NCBI RefSeq assembly: GCF_028368935.1
Contig: NZ_JAQNDK010000007.1
Coordinates: 518,320 to 582,319, forward strand
Source of the DNA: Sorangium aterium
Lineage (GTDB): Bacteria > Myxococcota_A > Polyangia > Polyangiales > Polyangiaceae
Direction of reading: 5' to 3'
Length of the DNA: 64,000 nucleotides
Shown in pieces: positions 45,531 through 55,300 of the stretch. Within the stretch, counting starts at the first letter, position 1. Every line of letters begins with the position of its first letter. The position numbers and the translations under genes were made by a program. A model generated the notes under the pieces. It worked only from the letters and a program-made list of their open reading frames with translations. It had not been told where the DNA came from and did no database searches.

Positions 45531-46058
45531 CTACTTCGGCGGCAGCTTAGCACGGCGTGTTCCTGCAGGAGGAGCGCTCGCCCGGCCGGTGCGCGGACAT
45601 GGGACAGATTCGAGGCCAGCAGAAGCCAGCACGGCGGCAACCCGCGTGCGCTCGTCCGCGTCCGAGGCACGACGCGAGGCCGGCTCACTGGCCAGCGCCC
45701 GCAGGTAGGCAACGAACGCCTCGCGCTGGACGAGGCGAAGCTTGCCGAGTTTCGTGATCAGCAGGGGAAAGCCCGGCGCGCGGATCGTGTCGAGGAAGAC
45801 ACGCGCCGGGATGCCGGTGACCGACTCGACGTTCTTCTGCGAGAGCATTTCCGGCGGCGGCGCCGTGATCGTCAGCCCATCCAAGGGGATCGCGAGCGTT
45901 GCAGTTGCCGTCGCCGCCGCTGGCTGGTCGATCACCTTCGGGCTGGACCATCCGCCCGCGGAAGTCTCCGGGTTCTCTCTGTCGGTGGCGCGCACGCCGC
46001 CGTCAGCCTGACGACGAGCAAGCGGTGCCGATACACGCGCGAGAGCCGCTCGTGTCAT
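45531..46058 (-). CDS. Excisionase-like helix-turn-helix protein
   Basis: 175 aa from ATG 46058 (GGAGG 6 nt upstream). The central part (about residues 65-120) reads PEMLSQKNVESVTGIPARVFLDTIRAPGFPLLITKLGKLRLVQREAFVAYLRAL, the MerR/Xis-type winged-helix layout (helix-turn-helix, wing, then a helix with R/L-V-x-R-x-x-F). Flanks are disordered (Ala/Thr N-terminal, Arg/Ala/Pro C-terminal). It is directly upstream of the recombinase on the same strand, the usual xis-int order, so it probably directs excision or represses int. No characterised homologue is named. Confidence 0.75.
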   Translation of the reverse strand: MTRAALARVSAPLARRQADGGVRATDRENPETSAGGWSSPKVIDQPAAATATATLAIPLDGLTITAPPPEMLSQKNVESVTGIPARVFLDTIRAPGFPLLITKLGKLRLVQREAFVAYLRALASEPASRRASDADERTRVAAVLASAGLESVPCPRTGRASAPPAGTRRAKLPPK

Positions 46059-46110
46059 GCCATACCTCCATCCGTGTTGGGTTCGTGCGCAACCGTGACC
46101 GCCGCTTCTG

Positions 46111-46276
46111 GAAGGAGCCCGAAGCGGTAATTCTGTGTCGCCGGTAATTCGACACGACTTTCCCTGAGACCTGCCTGGGGAAAACACCCTGTCGCATCGC
46201 GGGGTTGGGTGTTCTGGAAAGCCCTGCCGAGGGGCCGAAATGGGAGGTGCGAAGGGCTCGATTTGGTAATTTCGCG
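46111..46276 (-). promoter_or_regulatory. xis upstream region with GGTAATT repeats, arm 1 of an inverted repeat
   Basis: The 53-218 bp upstream of the Xis-like gene contain GGTAATT three times (46126, 46143, 46265; the first two 17 bp apart) and form an imperfect inverted repeat of about 166 bp with 47604-47770. Shared parts on this strand include AAATTACCAAATCGA, CCCTTCGC, TCGGCCCCTCGG and AGAATTACC. It is probably the promoter/operator of xis-int or part of an attachment site with arm-type sites. Confidence 0.5.
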
Positions 46277-46577
46277 CGCTCCAGCGACGCCGCGCGTGGA
46301 GGCGACGTAGAGCCACCCATCGGGCCTTGTCCACCCCGGGCGAGCGCGACGCCGTCGCAGAGATCGAGGCGGACGTCGGCGAACGTTGCGCCGTCGGCCT
46401 CGTCCATCGGGCCGAGCGCGGCGCCGTACCCGCACCGCGGCTGCACCTTGACGCGCCTGGAGCTGCACGACGTCGCGCATGCGCCAGCGTCGTCTGCTCC
46501 CTGAATTGGGATCGGCGAGCGGGCGCGATAGGCACGCACGGGAGAAGTGCGCGGCGAAAGTCCAACGCGATGCCGCT

Positions 46578-47087
46578 TCATGTGCTCGACTCGCGCGCTT
46601 CCCGCCGGGTAGCGCTGCACCGCAGACCAGCATGCCGATCGCTCGGATGTGGGCTTGAGACCGCGGGCGTCCCGCGCTCCGCCGCCTCCCACGCGGCTCG
46701 CATGCTGCTTGCAAGTTTTCCTCCCCCCTCCATCGGCGGTCCCATTCGCTTCAGCGCCTCCAGGCGCACAGCCTCCAGTTTCGACCGGCGCGGCGCCGTC
46801 GCCCGGCGCTTCTCCACGAGCTCACCGAGCACCTGCGCCGCGCGCTCCCACTGCTCCGCCGCCCCCGGCGCGTGCGCGATCCTTCGCACGGCGTTCCAGG
46901 GCGCTTCAAGCTGATCACACAGGTTGCCGATCTCGGGGTGCAGCCGTGCGATCGCGCGCAGGTGGCACCGGGTCTGCTTGTTCATCTGGAAACACTCTTC
47001 CAGGACGTGGCTCGGCGCGCGGACAACTCCGCACGCGAGCTCGTACCAGCGCCGCGAGCTCATGCGTCTACAAAAGCACCGAACCAC
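46578..47087 (-). CDS. Possible small protein of unknown function
   Basis: 169 aa. The internal part (MNKQTRCHLRAIARLHPEIGNLCDQLEAPWNAVRRIAHAPGAAEQWERAAQVLGELVEKRRA, about residues 35-96) reads like a real helical protein with charged turns, while the C-terminus is less convincing. Later methionines (47063, 46985) are possible starts. No known family is recognised. It lies between the inverted xis-leader copies, an accessory context where short orphan genes are common. Confidence 0.35.
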   Translation of the reverse strand: MVRCFCRRMSSRRWYELACGVVRAPSHVLEECFQMNKQTRCHLRAIARLHPEIGNLCDQLEAPWNAVRRIAHAPGAAEQWERAAQVLGELVEKRRATAPRRSKLEAVRLEALKRMGPPMEGGGKLASSMRAAWEAAERGTPAVSSPHPSDRHAGLRCSATRREARESST

Positions 47088-47603
47088 AAACCTGCCAGAG
47101 CGAAGCCTTCATTTTCCGTTCAACTTTAAAGAGCGTTAAAGCACAGTACAAGAGTCGGCTCCTGGCGAGGGCGACGGCATTAAAGTCTGATGTAACGTGC
47201 GACCAAGAGGACGCCGGTTCTCACGTGGCACCGTGACCTGACTGGCATTCGCTGGGGCCCGATCACGTGACCTCGGTGTGCGGGGTGACCCCTCCGGCGA
47301 TCCCACCGCCCGGCCGTCGAGCGGGGCCAGCTCCGGCGGCGCGGCCGCGAGCCGCGCTGGCGTCCACCTGGGCGAGCTCCGCCCTGCGCCAGGCTCCCGC
47401 CTGGACGAGCTCCGCGGCCCCGTGCGGCGAGTTCGCGCCCTGCTGCGTGCTCGGCTCCAGGCCCAGGCCGGCCCGGCGTCCGCCGGGAAGAGCTCACGCC
47501 GCGCCCTTCGGGCCGCCCCGCGGTCGTGCCCGCCGCGCGCCGCCCGTGCATACGTATGCGACAAGACGGAGGTCGGCGGCTCGTCGGAGCCCATCAGCCG
47601 ACC
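47088..47603. other. Accessory stretch without a clear gene
   Basis: About 515 bp. The part 47090-47240 is less GC-rich than its surroundings (ATTTTCCGTTCAACTTTAAA, CATTAAAGTCTGATG), hinting at foreign origin or a promoter for the gene at 47087. The rest holds no convincing frame. Confidence 0.3.
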
Positions 47604-47880
47604 CCGCGCAAAATTACCAAATCGACCCCTTCGCGCCCCCCAGAATCGGCCCCTCGGGCGCTCCCTCGAAACGGCCTAACTGCGCGTCATCAGAGCGGGT
47701 TCCCCGCCTGACTAGATCCCGGTAACTCGCGACGAGATACCGGGTCGTCAGAATTACCATTTCGTGCCTCCTCACGCGCGCTCGTTCAGGCTCTGTCCCG
47801 AACCCGAAACGCCAACACAACGGAGGTTCGGATGTGGCAGGAGTAGCTACCCTCGCGCGGTCGGCGGCTCCAGACGCGCG
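47604..47880 (+). repeat. Decayed inverted copy of the xis leader and 5' end
   Basis: 47604-47770 is the inverted counterpart of 46276-46111 (AAATTACCAAATCGA, CCCTTCGC, TCGGCCCCTCGG, AGAATTACC). Similarity continues downstream: CGAACCC, CCAACACAACGGAGGT and ATG at about 47832 correspond to the leader, ribosome binding site and start of the Xis-like gene, and CTCGCGCG still follows. The copied start is followed by an early TAG (ATG TGG CAG GAG TAG), so it is dead. It indicates that a second xis-int unit, oriented plus, once began here. Confidence 0.55.
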
Positions 47881-48080
47881 GTCGGCGGGCCCGCTGGCGG
47901 GCGACGCTGCTGCACGGGCGGCATCGTGTGAAGCCCCAGGCGTTCAGCCGTCAGCGCGCCGTGACCGCGACCTTCCCCACGGCGCGCTCCGACGAGCCGC
48001 CCGCGCGCGAATAAGCACCGTCAGGGAGATGTAGGGGGCTGGGGCCCATCCTGATCAACTTGTTTGAGGGCGCACAAAGA

Positions 48081-48121
48081 AGCCCCCTCAGAGAACTTGG
48101 TGAAGTTCGCCCGAGGGGGCT
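48081..48121. other. Nested perfect hairpin
   Basis: AGCCCCCTC (48081-48089) pairs with GAGGGGGCT (48113-48121), and inside the loop AACTT (48094-48098) pairs with AAGTT (48103-48107). The element lies 32 bp before the small gene at 48153. It could be a terminator, an attenuator, or the folded end of a mobile element. Confidence 0.55.
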
Positions 48122-48152
48122 CCCCTCCGGATGTCAGGACCGGAGGTAGACC

Positions 48153-48341
48153 ATGCTGCACGACCCCCATCTTGGGCGCGAGTTCTTCAGGGGGCTGGTG
48201 AAGGTGGACGAGGCAGTGACGCGCCGGGGCGCGGCCGAGGGCTGCCCCGTGTGCGACGAGCCGCTGCACCGGAGCGACTACGACCGCAAGCCGCGTGGGG
48301 CCCTGGTCGCGCCGCCGCGCGGGCGGGGGCGGTGTCGTTGA
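48153..48341 (+). CDS. Short zinc-ribbon-like protein, probably truncated
   Basis: 62 aa; ATG 48153 has GGAGG 6 nt upstream. MLHDPHLGREFFRGLVKVDEAVTRRGAAEGCPVCDEPLHRSDYDRKPRG opens like the start of a longer protein with half of a zinc ribbon (C-P-V-C followed by H). The product then ends early in an Arg/Gly tail. Proteins with this opening are, as I recall, often found beside IS91-type transposases in myxobacteria; that is from memory. The missing second Cys pair and abrupt end suggest a truncation just before the TIR gene. Confidence 0.5.
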   Translation: MLHDPHLGREFFRGLVKVDEAVTRRGAAEGCPVCDEPLHRSDYDRKPRGALVAPPRGRGRCR

Positions 48342-48374
48342 CGCGGAGAGCGCCTCCGTTGATGCTCTCACGCC

Positions 48375-50774
48375 GTGACCCGCTCCGATGGCCGGCCCGT
48401 CCGGGTGCTGATCAGCTTTAGCCCCGCGGATCGCGCGCTCGAAGAGCAGCTCGTCCGCCACCTCCACGTCCTCGTCCGCTTCGCCGGGATCGATCTCTGG
48501 ACAGCCGACCGCGTGGGCGCCGGCGAGGACTGGCGCGAGGCGTTCGACGCGGCCCTAGAACGCGCAGACGTCGCGCTCCTGCTGATGAGCGCCGACTTCC
48601 TGGCGTCGGACTTGGTGCAGGACGTCGAGATGCCGAAGCTGCTCCGGAGGAGAGAGGAGGGCGGGCTGAAGGTGATCCCGGTGCTCCTGCGGAGCTGCCT
48701 CTGGCACGCGCACCCCTGGCTCGGCGGCCTCTCGCCCCTGCCGGGCGGCGATCGCGCCATCGCCTCGCTCCAGGAAGACGACCGCGATCGGGCGCTGATG
48801 GGGATCGCCGCCGAGGTCGCGCGGTGCTCCGGCGCCCTGTCCTCGCCCGGCCCTCTCGATGACGTGCTGGCGACGGGGCGCGACGCGGCGCTCCCGCGCG
48901 CCGCAGACAACGAGATCCTGGTCCTCGTCGCGCAGTTTGCCAGCGCGACGCCGGACCGCATCCACGTCGAGGAGCGAATCTCCCGGGCGCTGTCCCGCGC
49001 GAAGGAGCGCCTGCCGGGCGTCCCATTCCGGATCGAGCGCCTGCGCGACGTCACCATCGGCGACGGCGACGAGGCCGGCGCGGCGCGGATCCTCGCGAGG
49101 TGCAACGCCAGGCTCCTGATCTGGGGCCACTACGACGCCATCGGCTTCGCGCCGCGGCTCCTCGTCGACCCCGCTGCGGTCCTGGAGTCGGCGGTACCGG
49201 TCTTCGACGAGGTCCTCCGGGACGACGCCGACGCGAGCTTCCGCCGGTACATCCTGAGAGGGCTGGGAGACGACCTCCGGACCTGGGCCCTGCTCGTGAT
49301 CGGCGAGCTGCTCTACTGGGGCCGGCGCTTCGACGACGCCATGACGGCGATCGACCTGGCGCTCGCCGACTGGGACGCGCGTCCGGACGAACCCGATGCG
49401 GAGCTCCAGGCTCGGGTCGCGCGCGGGCTCTTCTACAAGGGGGTGGTCGCGGGCACCCAGCGGGGCGACGTCGCGGCGGCAGCCGCGTGCTTCCGGCGGG
49501 CACTGGAGCTGAGGCCGGCGGCCTACGTCGCGGCGTACAACCTGGGAGACGCGCTCTACAACTTGGGCGACCACGAGGGCGCGATCCGGGCGTACACGAC
49601 CGTGATGGACACCGGCGGCGCGCACTACCCCTCGCTGGTCGGGCGCGGGCACGCCCGCTACGAGCTCGGGCGCTTCCGCGAGGCCGTCGAGGACTACACT
49701 GCGGCGCTCGGCCTGATGACCTCGGCGGATGTGCTCCTTGCGCGCTCGCGGGCCTTCCAGAAGCTCGGTCAGGCACGCTTCGCGCTGGGCGACTACGCGC
49801 TGGCCAAGGAGGTGGACCCCTTAGCCTCCCTGGCCTGGGATTACCTGGACGCCAGCCTCTTCCCCTCGCTCGGCAAGAGCGAACGAGCGGACGCCCACTT
49901 CGCCCCTTTCGGAGACGGCTCTCCCGCGGAGGTGACGTTCTTTTCGGACCCCGCGCGGCGCTTTCTCGGTCGCCCGGCGCCGCCGCTCGGCACGCGTGGC
50001 AAGCTGGTCGATCCCGCCGTCGACGCCGTGGCCGGCGCGCTCTCGGATCTCTACCGCTCGACCGGCATCTTCAAGGAGGGAACGCCGACTTACGTCGAGA
50101 ACGGGCGGATGAGCGCAGGACACGATTTCCTCAGGGCGTTCGCCGGCGGGTTGCCGGACCCCGAGGGGGTGTTGCGCACGGTGGTCACCCTGGTGCGCTT
50201 TGGGGTCCGCAGGCCGCTCTCCGCGCTGGTCGAGCTGCCGGACGTGCGCGCGCGGCTCGCGCCGCGGCTCTCTGCCGCCCTCGACGTGCTCCTCACGCGG
50301 GACGCCGCGTACCTGCACGCGATGGCCATCACCGGCTGCGATCCGGTGGACTGGATCGGCGACGAGGCGCGCCACGTACCTCTTTGCGAAGCGGTAGCCG
50401 AGCGGATCCGGGCGCTTGAAGGGGACACCCACGACTACACGGTCAAGACCAGGCTTCGCGACAAAACGATCATGGACGTGCTCTTCGGGCTCGGGCCCCC
50501 CGACGGCGGCTTCAGCTCGATGTCCTTCAAACGCGACGACGCCGCGAACCTCGGTGTCTCCTACCGGCAAAGCAGGGGGGAACGCGTCCAGAGGACGTGG
50601 CACGAGAGGGACGTCGACCGTATCGCGCGGGGGCGCGCCCGGAGACAGATGGCCCGGATAGGGGACGACGCTGCGTTCTGGAGGCGCGTCGACGATCTGC
50701 TGGGCTTCCTCGTCGAAAACGCGATCCTGCCTGCCCGCGTCCGGCAACGGATTGCCGAGGCCTGGCACAACTGA
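48375..50774 (+). CDS. TIR-domain protein with TPR repeats
   Basis: 799 aa from GTG 48375. Residues 8-110 form a TIR domain: VRVLISFSPADRALEEQLVRHL, IDLWTADRVGAGEDWREAFDAAL, ADVALLLMSADFLASDLVQDVEMPKLL, then VIPVLLRSCLW. E85 sits where bacterial TIR NADases have the catalytic Glu. Residues about 170-230 resemble a second nucleotide-sensing-like domain (LVAQFASATPDRIHVEERISRAL; CNARLLIWGHYDA). TPRs occupy about 320-490 (GLFYKGVVAGTQRGDVAAAAACFRRALELRP; AAYNLGDALYNLGDHEGAIRAYTTV; GRGHARYELGRFREAVEDYTAAL). The last 300 residues are unassigned. TIR-TPR proteins can act in antiphage or cell-death signalling; that role is inferred. Confidence 0.85.
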   Translation: MTRSDGRPVRVLISFSPADRALEEQLVRHLHVLVRFAGIDLWTADRVGAGEDWREAFDAALERADVALLLMSADFLASDLVQDVEMPKLLRRREEGGLKVIPVLLRSCLWHAHPWLGGLSPLPGGDRAIASLQEDDRDRALMGIAAEVARCSGALSSPGPLDDVLATGRDAALPRAADNEILVLVAQFASATPDRIHVEERISRALSRAKERLPGVPFRIERLRDVTIGDGDEAGAARILARCNARLLIWGHYDAIGFAPRLLVDPAAVLESAVPVFDEVLRDDADASFRRYILRGLGDDLRTWALLVIGELLYWGRRFDDAMTAIDLALADWDARPDEPDAELQARVARGLFYKGVVAGTQRGDVAAAAACFRRALELRPAAYVAAYNLGDALYNLGDHEGAIRAYTTVMDTGGAHYPSLVGRGHARYELGRFREAVEDYTAALGLMTSADVLLARSRAFQKLGQARFALGDYALAKEVDPLASLAWDYLDASLFPSLGKSERADAHFAPFGDGSPAEVTFFSDPARRFLGRPAPPLGTRGKLVDPAVDAVAGALSDLYRSTGIFKEGTPTYVENGRMSAGHDFLRAFAGGLPDPEGVLRTVVTLVRFGVRRPLSALVELPDVRARLAPRLSAALDVLLTRDAAYLHAMAITGCDPVDWIGDEARHVPLCEAVAERIRALEGDTHDYTVKTRLRDKTIMDVLFGLGPPDGGFSSMSFKRDDAANLGVSYRQSRGERVQRTWHERDVDRIARGRARRQMARIGDDAAFWRRVDDLLGFLVENAILPARVRQRIAEAWHN

Positions 50775-50850
50775 TGGCCATTATCCAGTCCGTACGGAAA
50801 CCCATCAGCTAGCCTGGGCGGCAACACAGCGTCCCGCCCTGTCGGTTTCG

Positions 50851-51985
50851 TCACGCGGGGTCCGCCGGGTACCGCGCGCGGCACTCCAGCGGCTCGGCGA
50901 GCAGACCGAGGTGGCTCAAAATCTTCCTCGCCGTCGCCTTATCCGTGATCGCGGCCATGAGTCGCATCCGTCCGCTGCATCGCGGGCACGCGAGAACATC
51001 TACGGCGTAAGTCCGCCGCGAAAGCTTCGACCATTCGACGCGAGGCGACGTCGCCAGAAGGAGCCATGCAGCAGCCGATCAAGGTGCCGGACCGAGATCC
51101 CCTCCGACACGAACCCAACATCGGCCGACGGCAGCACAGCGCCCAGCGCAGTCGACACCCGCTCGCGCTCGACCTCGCCATGCACCATCGTCAGCAGCGC
51201 CCCAACCACCACGTCCCGAGCGCCTCGCTCCGACACTGCCGACGGCGCCGCGTCGCTTCGCTCGTCTCCTTTGCGCAACGGCTTCGCCATGCCTCTCGCC
51301 CGCCCCTTCGACGCCTAACTCGTCGGCATGGGCGTGATCGTCGTCTTCTTGTCATCGCTGCCCGCGCTATCAGCTCCGGCGCGCTGGTCGCCCTTACACG
51401 CCTTCCCCGTCGCCTTCGGTACCACGACGCTGCGTTGCTTCGCATGCGGCGCGAGCACACCGTGGTAGCGCACCAGCGGATGGCGCGGCGGCGGCACCAG
51501 CGCGGCGAGCCTCGCGAGAAACACAATCGGCATCATCACCCGATGCGTTCCTTTTCGCCGCGGGTACTTCACCTGATAGGCCACCCGACCGTTGCGGAGG
51601 ATACTGAGCTGCCCCAAAGCGAAGCAGGGACGCGCGCGATACAGGACGAGCCGCTCGCGCCCCTGGTCGTCGTAGCCCTCGATGCGCACCGCCGCCTCGA
51701 CGTTGAAACCATCGAGCTCCACCGTGAGCGGCCCATGGCGCTTCGGCTCGAACCGCGCTTCACCTCCATCGTCCGGCGGCACGACGGTCTCGTCCTCAAT
51801 CCTCACGAACTCGCCCCTGCGGAGCGCGACCTCAGCGCAAGCGTCAAGCGCACTCCGTTCCGGCGCTTCGTTCGAGCGCTCTTCGTTCGGGCGCTCGTCG
51901 AGCAGGCCGCGCTTTCGGAGCCAGCGGAGCGTGCGCTCTCGGACGCGCTGCACGATGTCCTCGAGCTCCTCGTCCCCCCACCGCG
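50851..51985 (-). pseudogene. IS91-family transposase, degenerate
   Basis: The minus strand contains the C-terminal part of an IS91 (Y2-type) transposase in pieces. One frame gives LRWLRKRGLLDE, LTVELDGFNVEAAVRIEGYD, YQVKYPRRKGTHRVMMPIVFLARLAALVPPPRHPLVRYHGVLAPHAK and then stops at 51315. Another frame gives EWSKLSRRTYAVDVLACPRCSGRMRLMAAITDKATARKILSHLGLLAEPLECRARYPADPA, ending at 50851, the family's zinc-binding tail. The catalytic HUH/Tyr N-terminal half is absent. At least one frameshift or stop separates the pieces. It lies just after the TIR gene, on the opposite strand. Confidence 0.75.
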
Positions 51986-52351
51986 CGCCTGGGCTACTGT
52001 CGGGCGTCGCGATCGCTGTCGTGCGCGCTGATCTCCCCTACTGGGTCAATCCACTCAATCTCGGGCTGTACGAGGCGCCGCTGATAACAGCGTGCTTGGC
52101 CGTGGAGGAAGTGTGCGCACCGTCACGCACGCTTTCACGCTCGGACTACGCTCTCCTCGCTGCGGCTTCGTCATGGACGGCCAATCGCGCCTCGACGAGG
52201 GCAGCTGTGGTGCCCGCCGCGTGCACGTCGAACAGGCATAGATGCAGTCACGAATGCCTCGACCTCGGCATGGTTGCCGCGGTTCGGCATGAGCGCAGCG
52301 CTTGACGCGCCATGCAGCGCCGTGGCACTGCTGTTCGCCGGGGAGGCTGCG
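51986..52351. other. Gap before the Rhs gene
   Basis: About 365 bp. Nothing resembles the missing IS91 N-terminus and no repeat is seen. The in-frame codons 52274-52351 before the Rhs start are not needed, because a lipoprotein signal peptide begins at 52352. Confidence 0.3.
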
Positions 52352-55300
52352 ATGTCGCCAGTTCCGCGTTGGTCGCTCCGGGCGTTGGTGCCGCTCTGGA
52401 TGTTTCTCGCTTGCGTGCTCGCGTCGGGCGGGTGCCAGTGCGTCTTCGGTGAGCCGCCTCCGGAGCCGCCTGGCCTCGTCGCCTGCCGGACGCAGCGCGC
52501 GCACAGCCCTGCCACGTCCCGCCCCGCGCCGGAGGTCGAGACCGTCGCCGCCGGCACCATCCCGGGGACGTTCTCCATCACGAGCACCGGCGAGTCCGTG
52601 TACACCATGGACCTGGCCACCCCGCCCGCGCGTGCGGGCATGGGGCCCGGGCTCCAGATCGTCTACCGCAGCGACGGCGGCGACGGCGTGCTCGGCAACG
52701 GTTTCTCCCTCACCGGGCTGTCCGCGATCACACGATGTCCGAAGAGCCTCGCGCAAGACGGTGAGATCCGCGGCGTGCGCTACGACGGAGACGACGGGCT
52801 CTGCCTCGACGGCCAGCGCCTCGTCCCCGTGGGACAGGCCCCGGGAACCATCGAGTACCGCACGTTCCCGGATACCTTCGTCAAGGTGGTCGGTCACTAC
52901 CCTCCGGAAGGCGGTGCGCCCGCCGAGGCGCTCTTCTTCGAGGCCTATCTGCCCACCGGCCGCGTCGTCGAGTACGGGCGCACCGAGGGCAGCAAGCCGC
53001 TCGCGCGTGGCAGCGTCCCGCGCGCGTGGCTCGCGAACGAGGCCCGTGACGGCCGCGGCAACGCCATGACGTACGCGTACTGCCTCGCAGAGGCCGAGGA
53101 CGGCCATGCGGCCGAATATGCGGTGGACGAGATCCGCTACACGAGCTTCGAGGGCGCGCCGTCGCTGGAGCCTTCCCGGGCGGTGCGGTTCGTCTACGGG
53201 AACAAGGACTCGGCCGCGGTTCGCACGGGCTACTCGGGCGGCATGGCGCTCCAGCGCTCGCTTCGCCTGGAGGAGATCCAGATGCTCGGTCCGGGCGACG
53301 CGCTGGTCCGGAGCTACGGTTTCCGCTACGAGCTGAGCCCGACGACGAGCCGGACGCTCCTCACCCAGGTCGAGGAGTGCGCGAGCGACGGGGTCTGCAA
53401 GCCCCCGACACGGTTTCAGTACAGCCGCGGAAAACCCGGATTCGAGCGGCTCACGACGGACATCGACAAGCCGGTCTCCGAGAAGGCGAGCCCGATGGTG
53501 TTCGACATCGACGCCGACGGCCTCGACGATCTCGTGATTCCGGACATCGTCGCGGGGTCTAGCACGCCGTCGCATCCGATCACCGCGTGGGGGGTGGCGC
53601 GCAACCTCGGGCCCCGCGCCTCGCCATCCTTTCTCGCGGCGCCGGAGCTCGCCTTCCTCCAGGATTGGCTGTTCGTCGCCGATCCGGATGGACCGTCCGA
53701 CCCGGCCCTTCTTCAGCCCGAGCTCGGGACGGTGCTCGATTACAACGACGATGGGCAGATGGACGTCTTGCTCCACGACGTCTTCGACACCAAGACCACA
53801 TGGCACGTGCTCCTGTCCCAGCCGGACCGGACCTTCGCGCTCCATGACACGGGCATCCGCCGGCCGTTCCCGCTCGGGGTCACGCCTACGCCCCCGAGCC
53901 TGATCAGCCCCGGCGCCTCGGTGCACCTCGCCGATCTCGACGGCGACTCGGTGCCGGATCTGATCCAGTGCCAGGACCACGCCGAGGAGCTGGTACCGAA
54001 CCCGCTCTCCGCGGTGTGGTCCGTCCACCTCTGGAGGCCCGCGCGTGGTGCGACGCCCGCGGGATTCGACCGCACGGGCGAGTCGATCGAGCTGCTCACC
54101 GGCTATCCCTGCCCGATGGAGCTCCACACGCTCGACATCGACGCCGACAGCACGATCGATCTCATCGTGCCCTCCGTGAGGTTGTTTGGTGACGGGACGG
54201 CCCTCATCGGAGAAAGCTACGAGGCGATCATGCGCCGGGGCGAGGGACGCTGGGGGGTCATCGACACCAAGCTCCCTGTCGTGCCGCGGGGGGGCCGCGT
54301 TGTCTTTCTCGACGTCAACGGCGACGGCCTGCCCGATGCCGTCGAATCCGGCTTTAGCGGCCAGCTCTACACCTACGTCAACACGGGGTCGACGTTCGTG
54401 ATATCGCCGTTCCGGACCGTCGACGCGTTCAGCTTCGGCGATCTGCTGGGGGTCCCGGACCAGGACGCGCTTTTCCGCCTCGCGGTGCCGCTCGACTTCA
54501 ACGGCGATGGACGGCAGGATCTCCTCATGCCCGTCCCGCCAGGCATGCTGCTGAGTGGCTCCAATGTCCTCCCCTCCTGGGCCGTCCTGCAAGCGACGGG
54601 CGACCTGGCGGGGCCGCCGTTCAAGCTCGTCGACGCAGGGGTTCCTTTCGAGGCCAAACTCGGTGACGCGATCACGCTCGCCGATCCGCGCGGGCCGCGC
54701 ACCGGCGATCTCAACGGGGACGGGGCCCAGGATGTGATCCTGCCGCTCGGCGGTGTGTTCAACGTCTTCCAGAACCTCTCGGCCGACCAGGATCTCCTGG
54801 TCGCGGTCTCTGACGGGATGAACGCGCACGAGCCGACCGAGCCGGGCTTCGTGCCCAACGTGAGCATCTCGTACGGCCACCTGACCGATGCGCCGGTCAC
54901 GAGCGGAGGCGCGGAGGAGGATCCGGACCGGAGGAGCGCGCTCTACGTCGCGCGTTCCGGCGCGGCGGACGACTGCGGCTATCCGCGGCGCTGCGTCGTG
55001 GGCCCCCGCCGGGTGGTCAGCGCGTACGCGCTCAACAACGGCGGGGATCGAGCAAGGCGCTTCGAGGTCGGCTACCGCGACGGGCGCTACCACCGGCTGG
55101 GCCGCGGATTTCTCGGGTTCGGCGAGCGGATCGTCACCGACCTGGATACGGGTGCCGTGACGATCGACGTCTACGACCACGTCACCTTCGACGACGAGCT
55201 GCAGGTCTTTCCCTTCGCGGGGAGCGTCCAGCGGACGTGGCACGGCGCTCCGGGGCTGCCCAGCCAGCCCAGACCGGAGCAGATCGAGCTCTCGTTCAGC

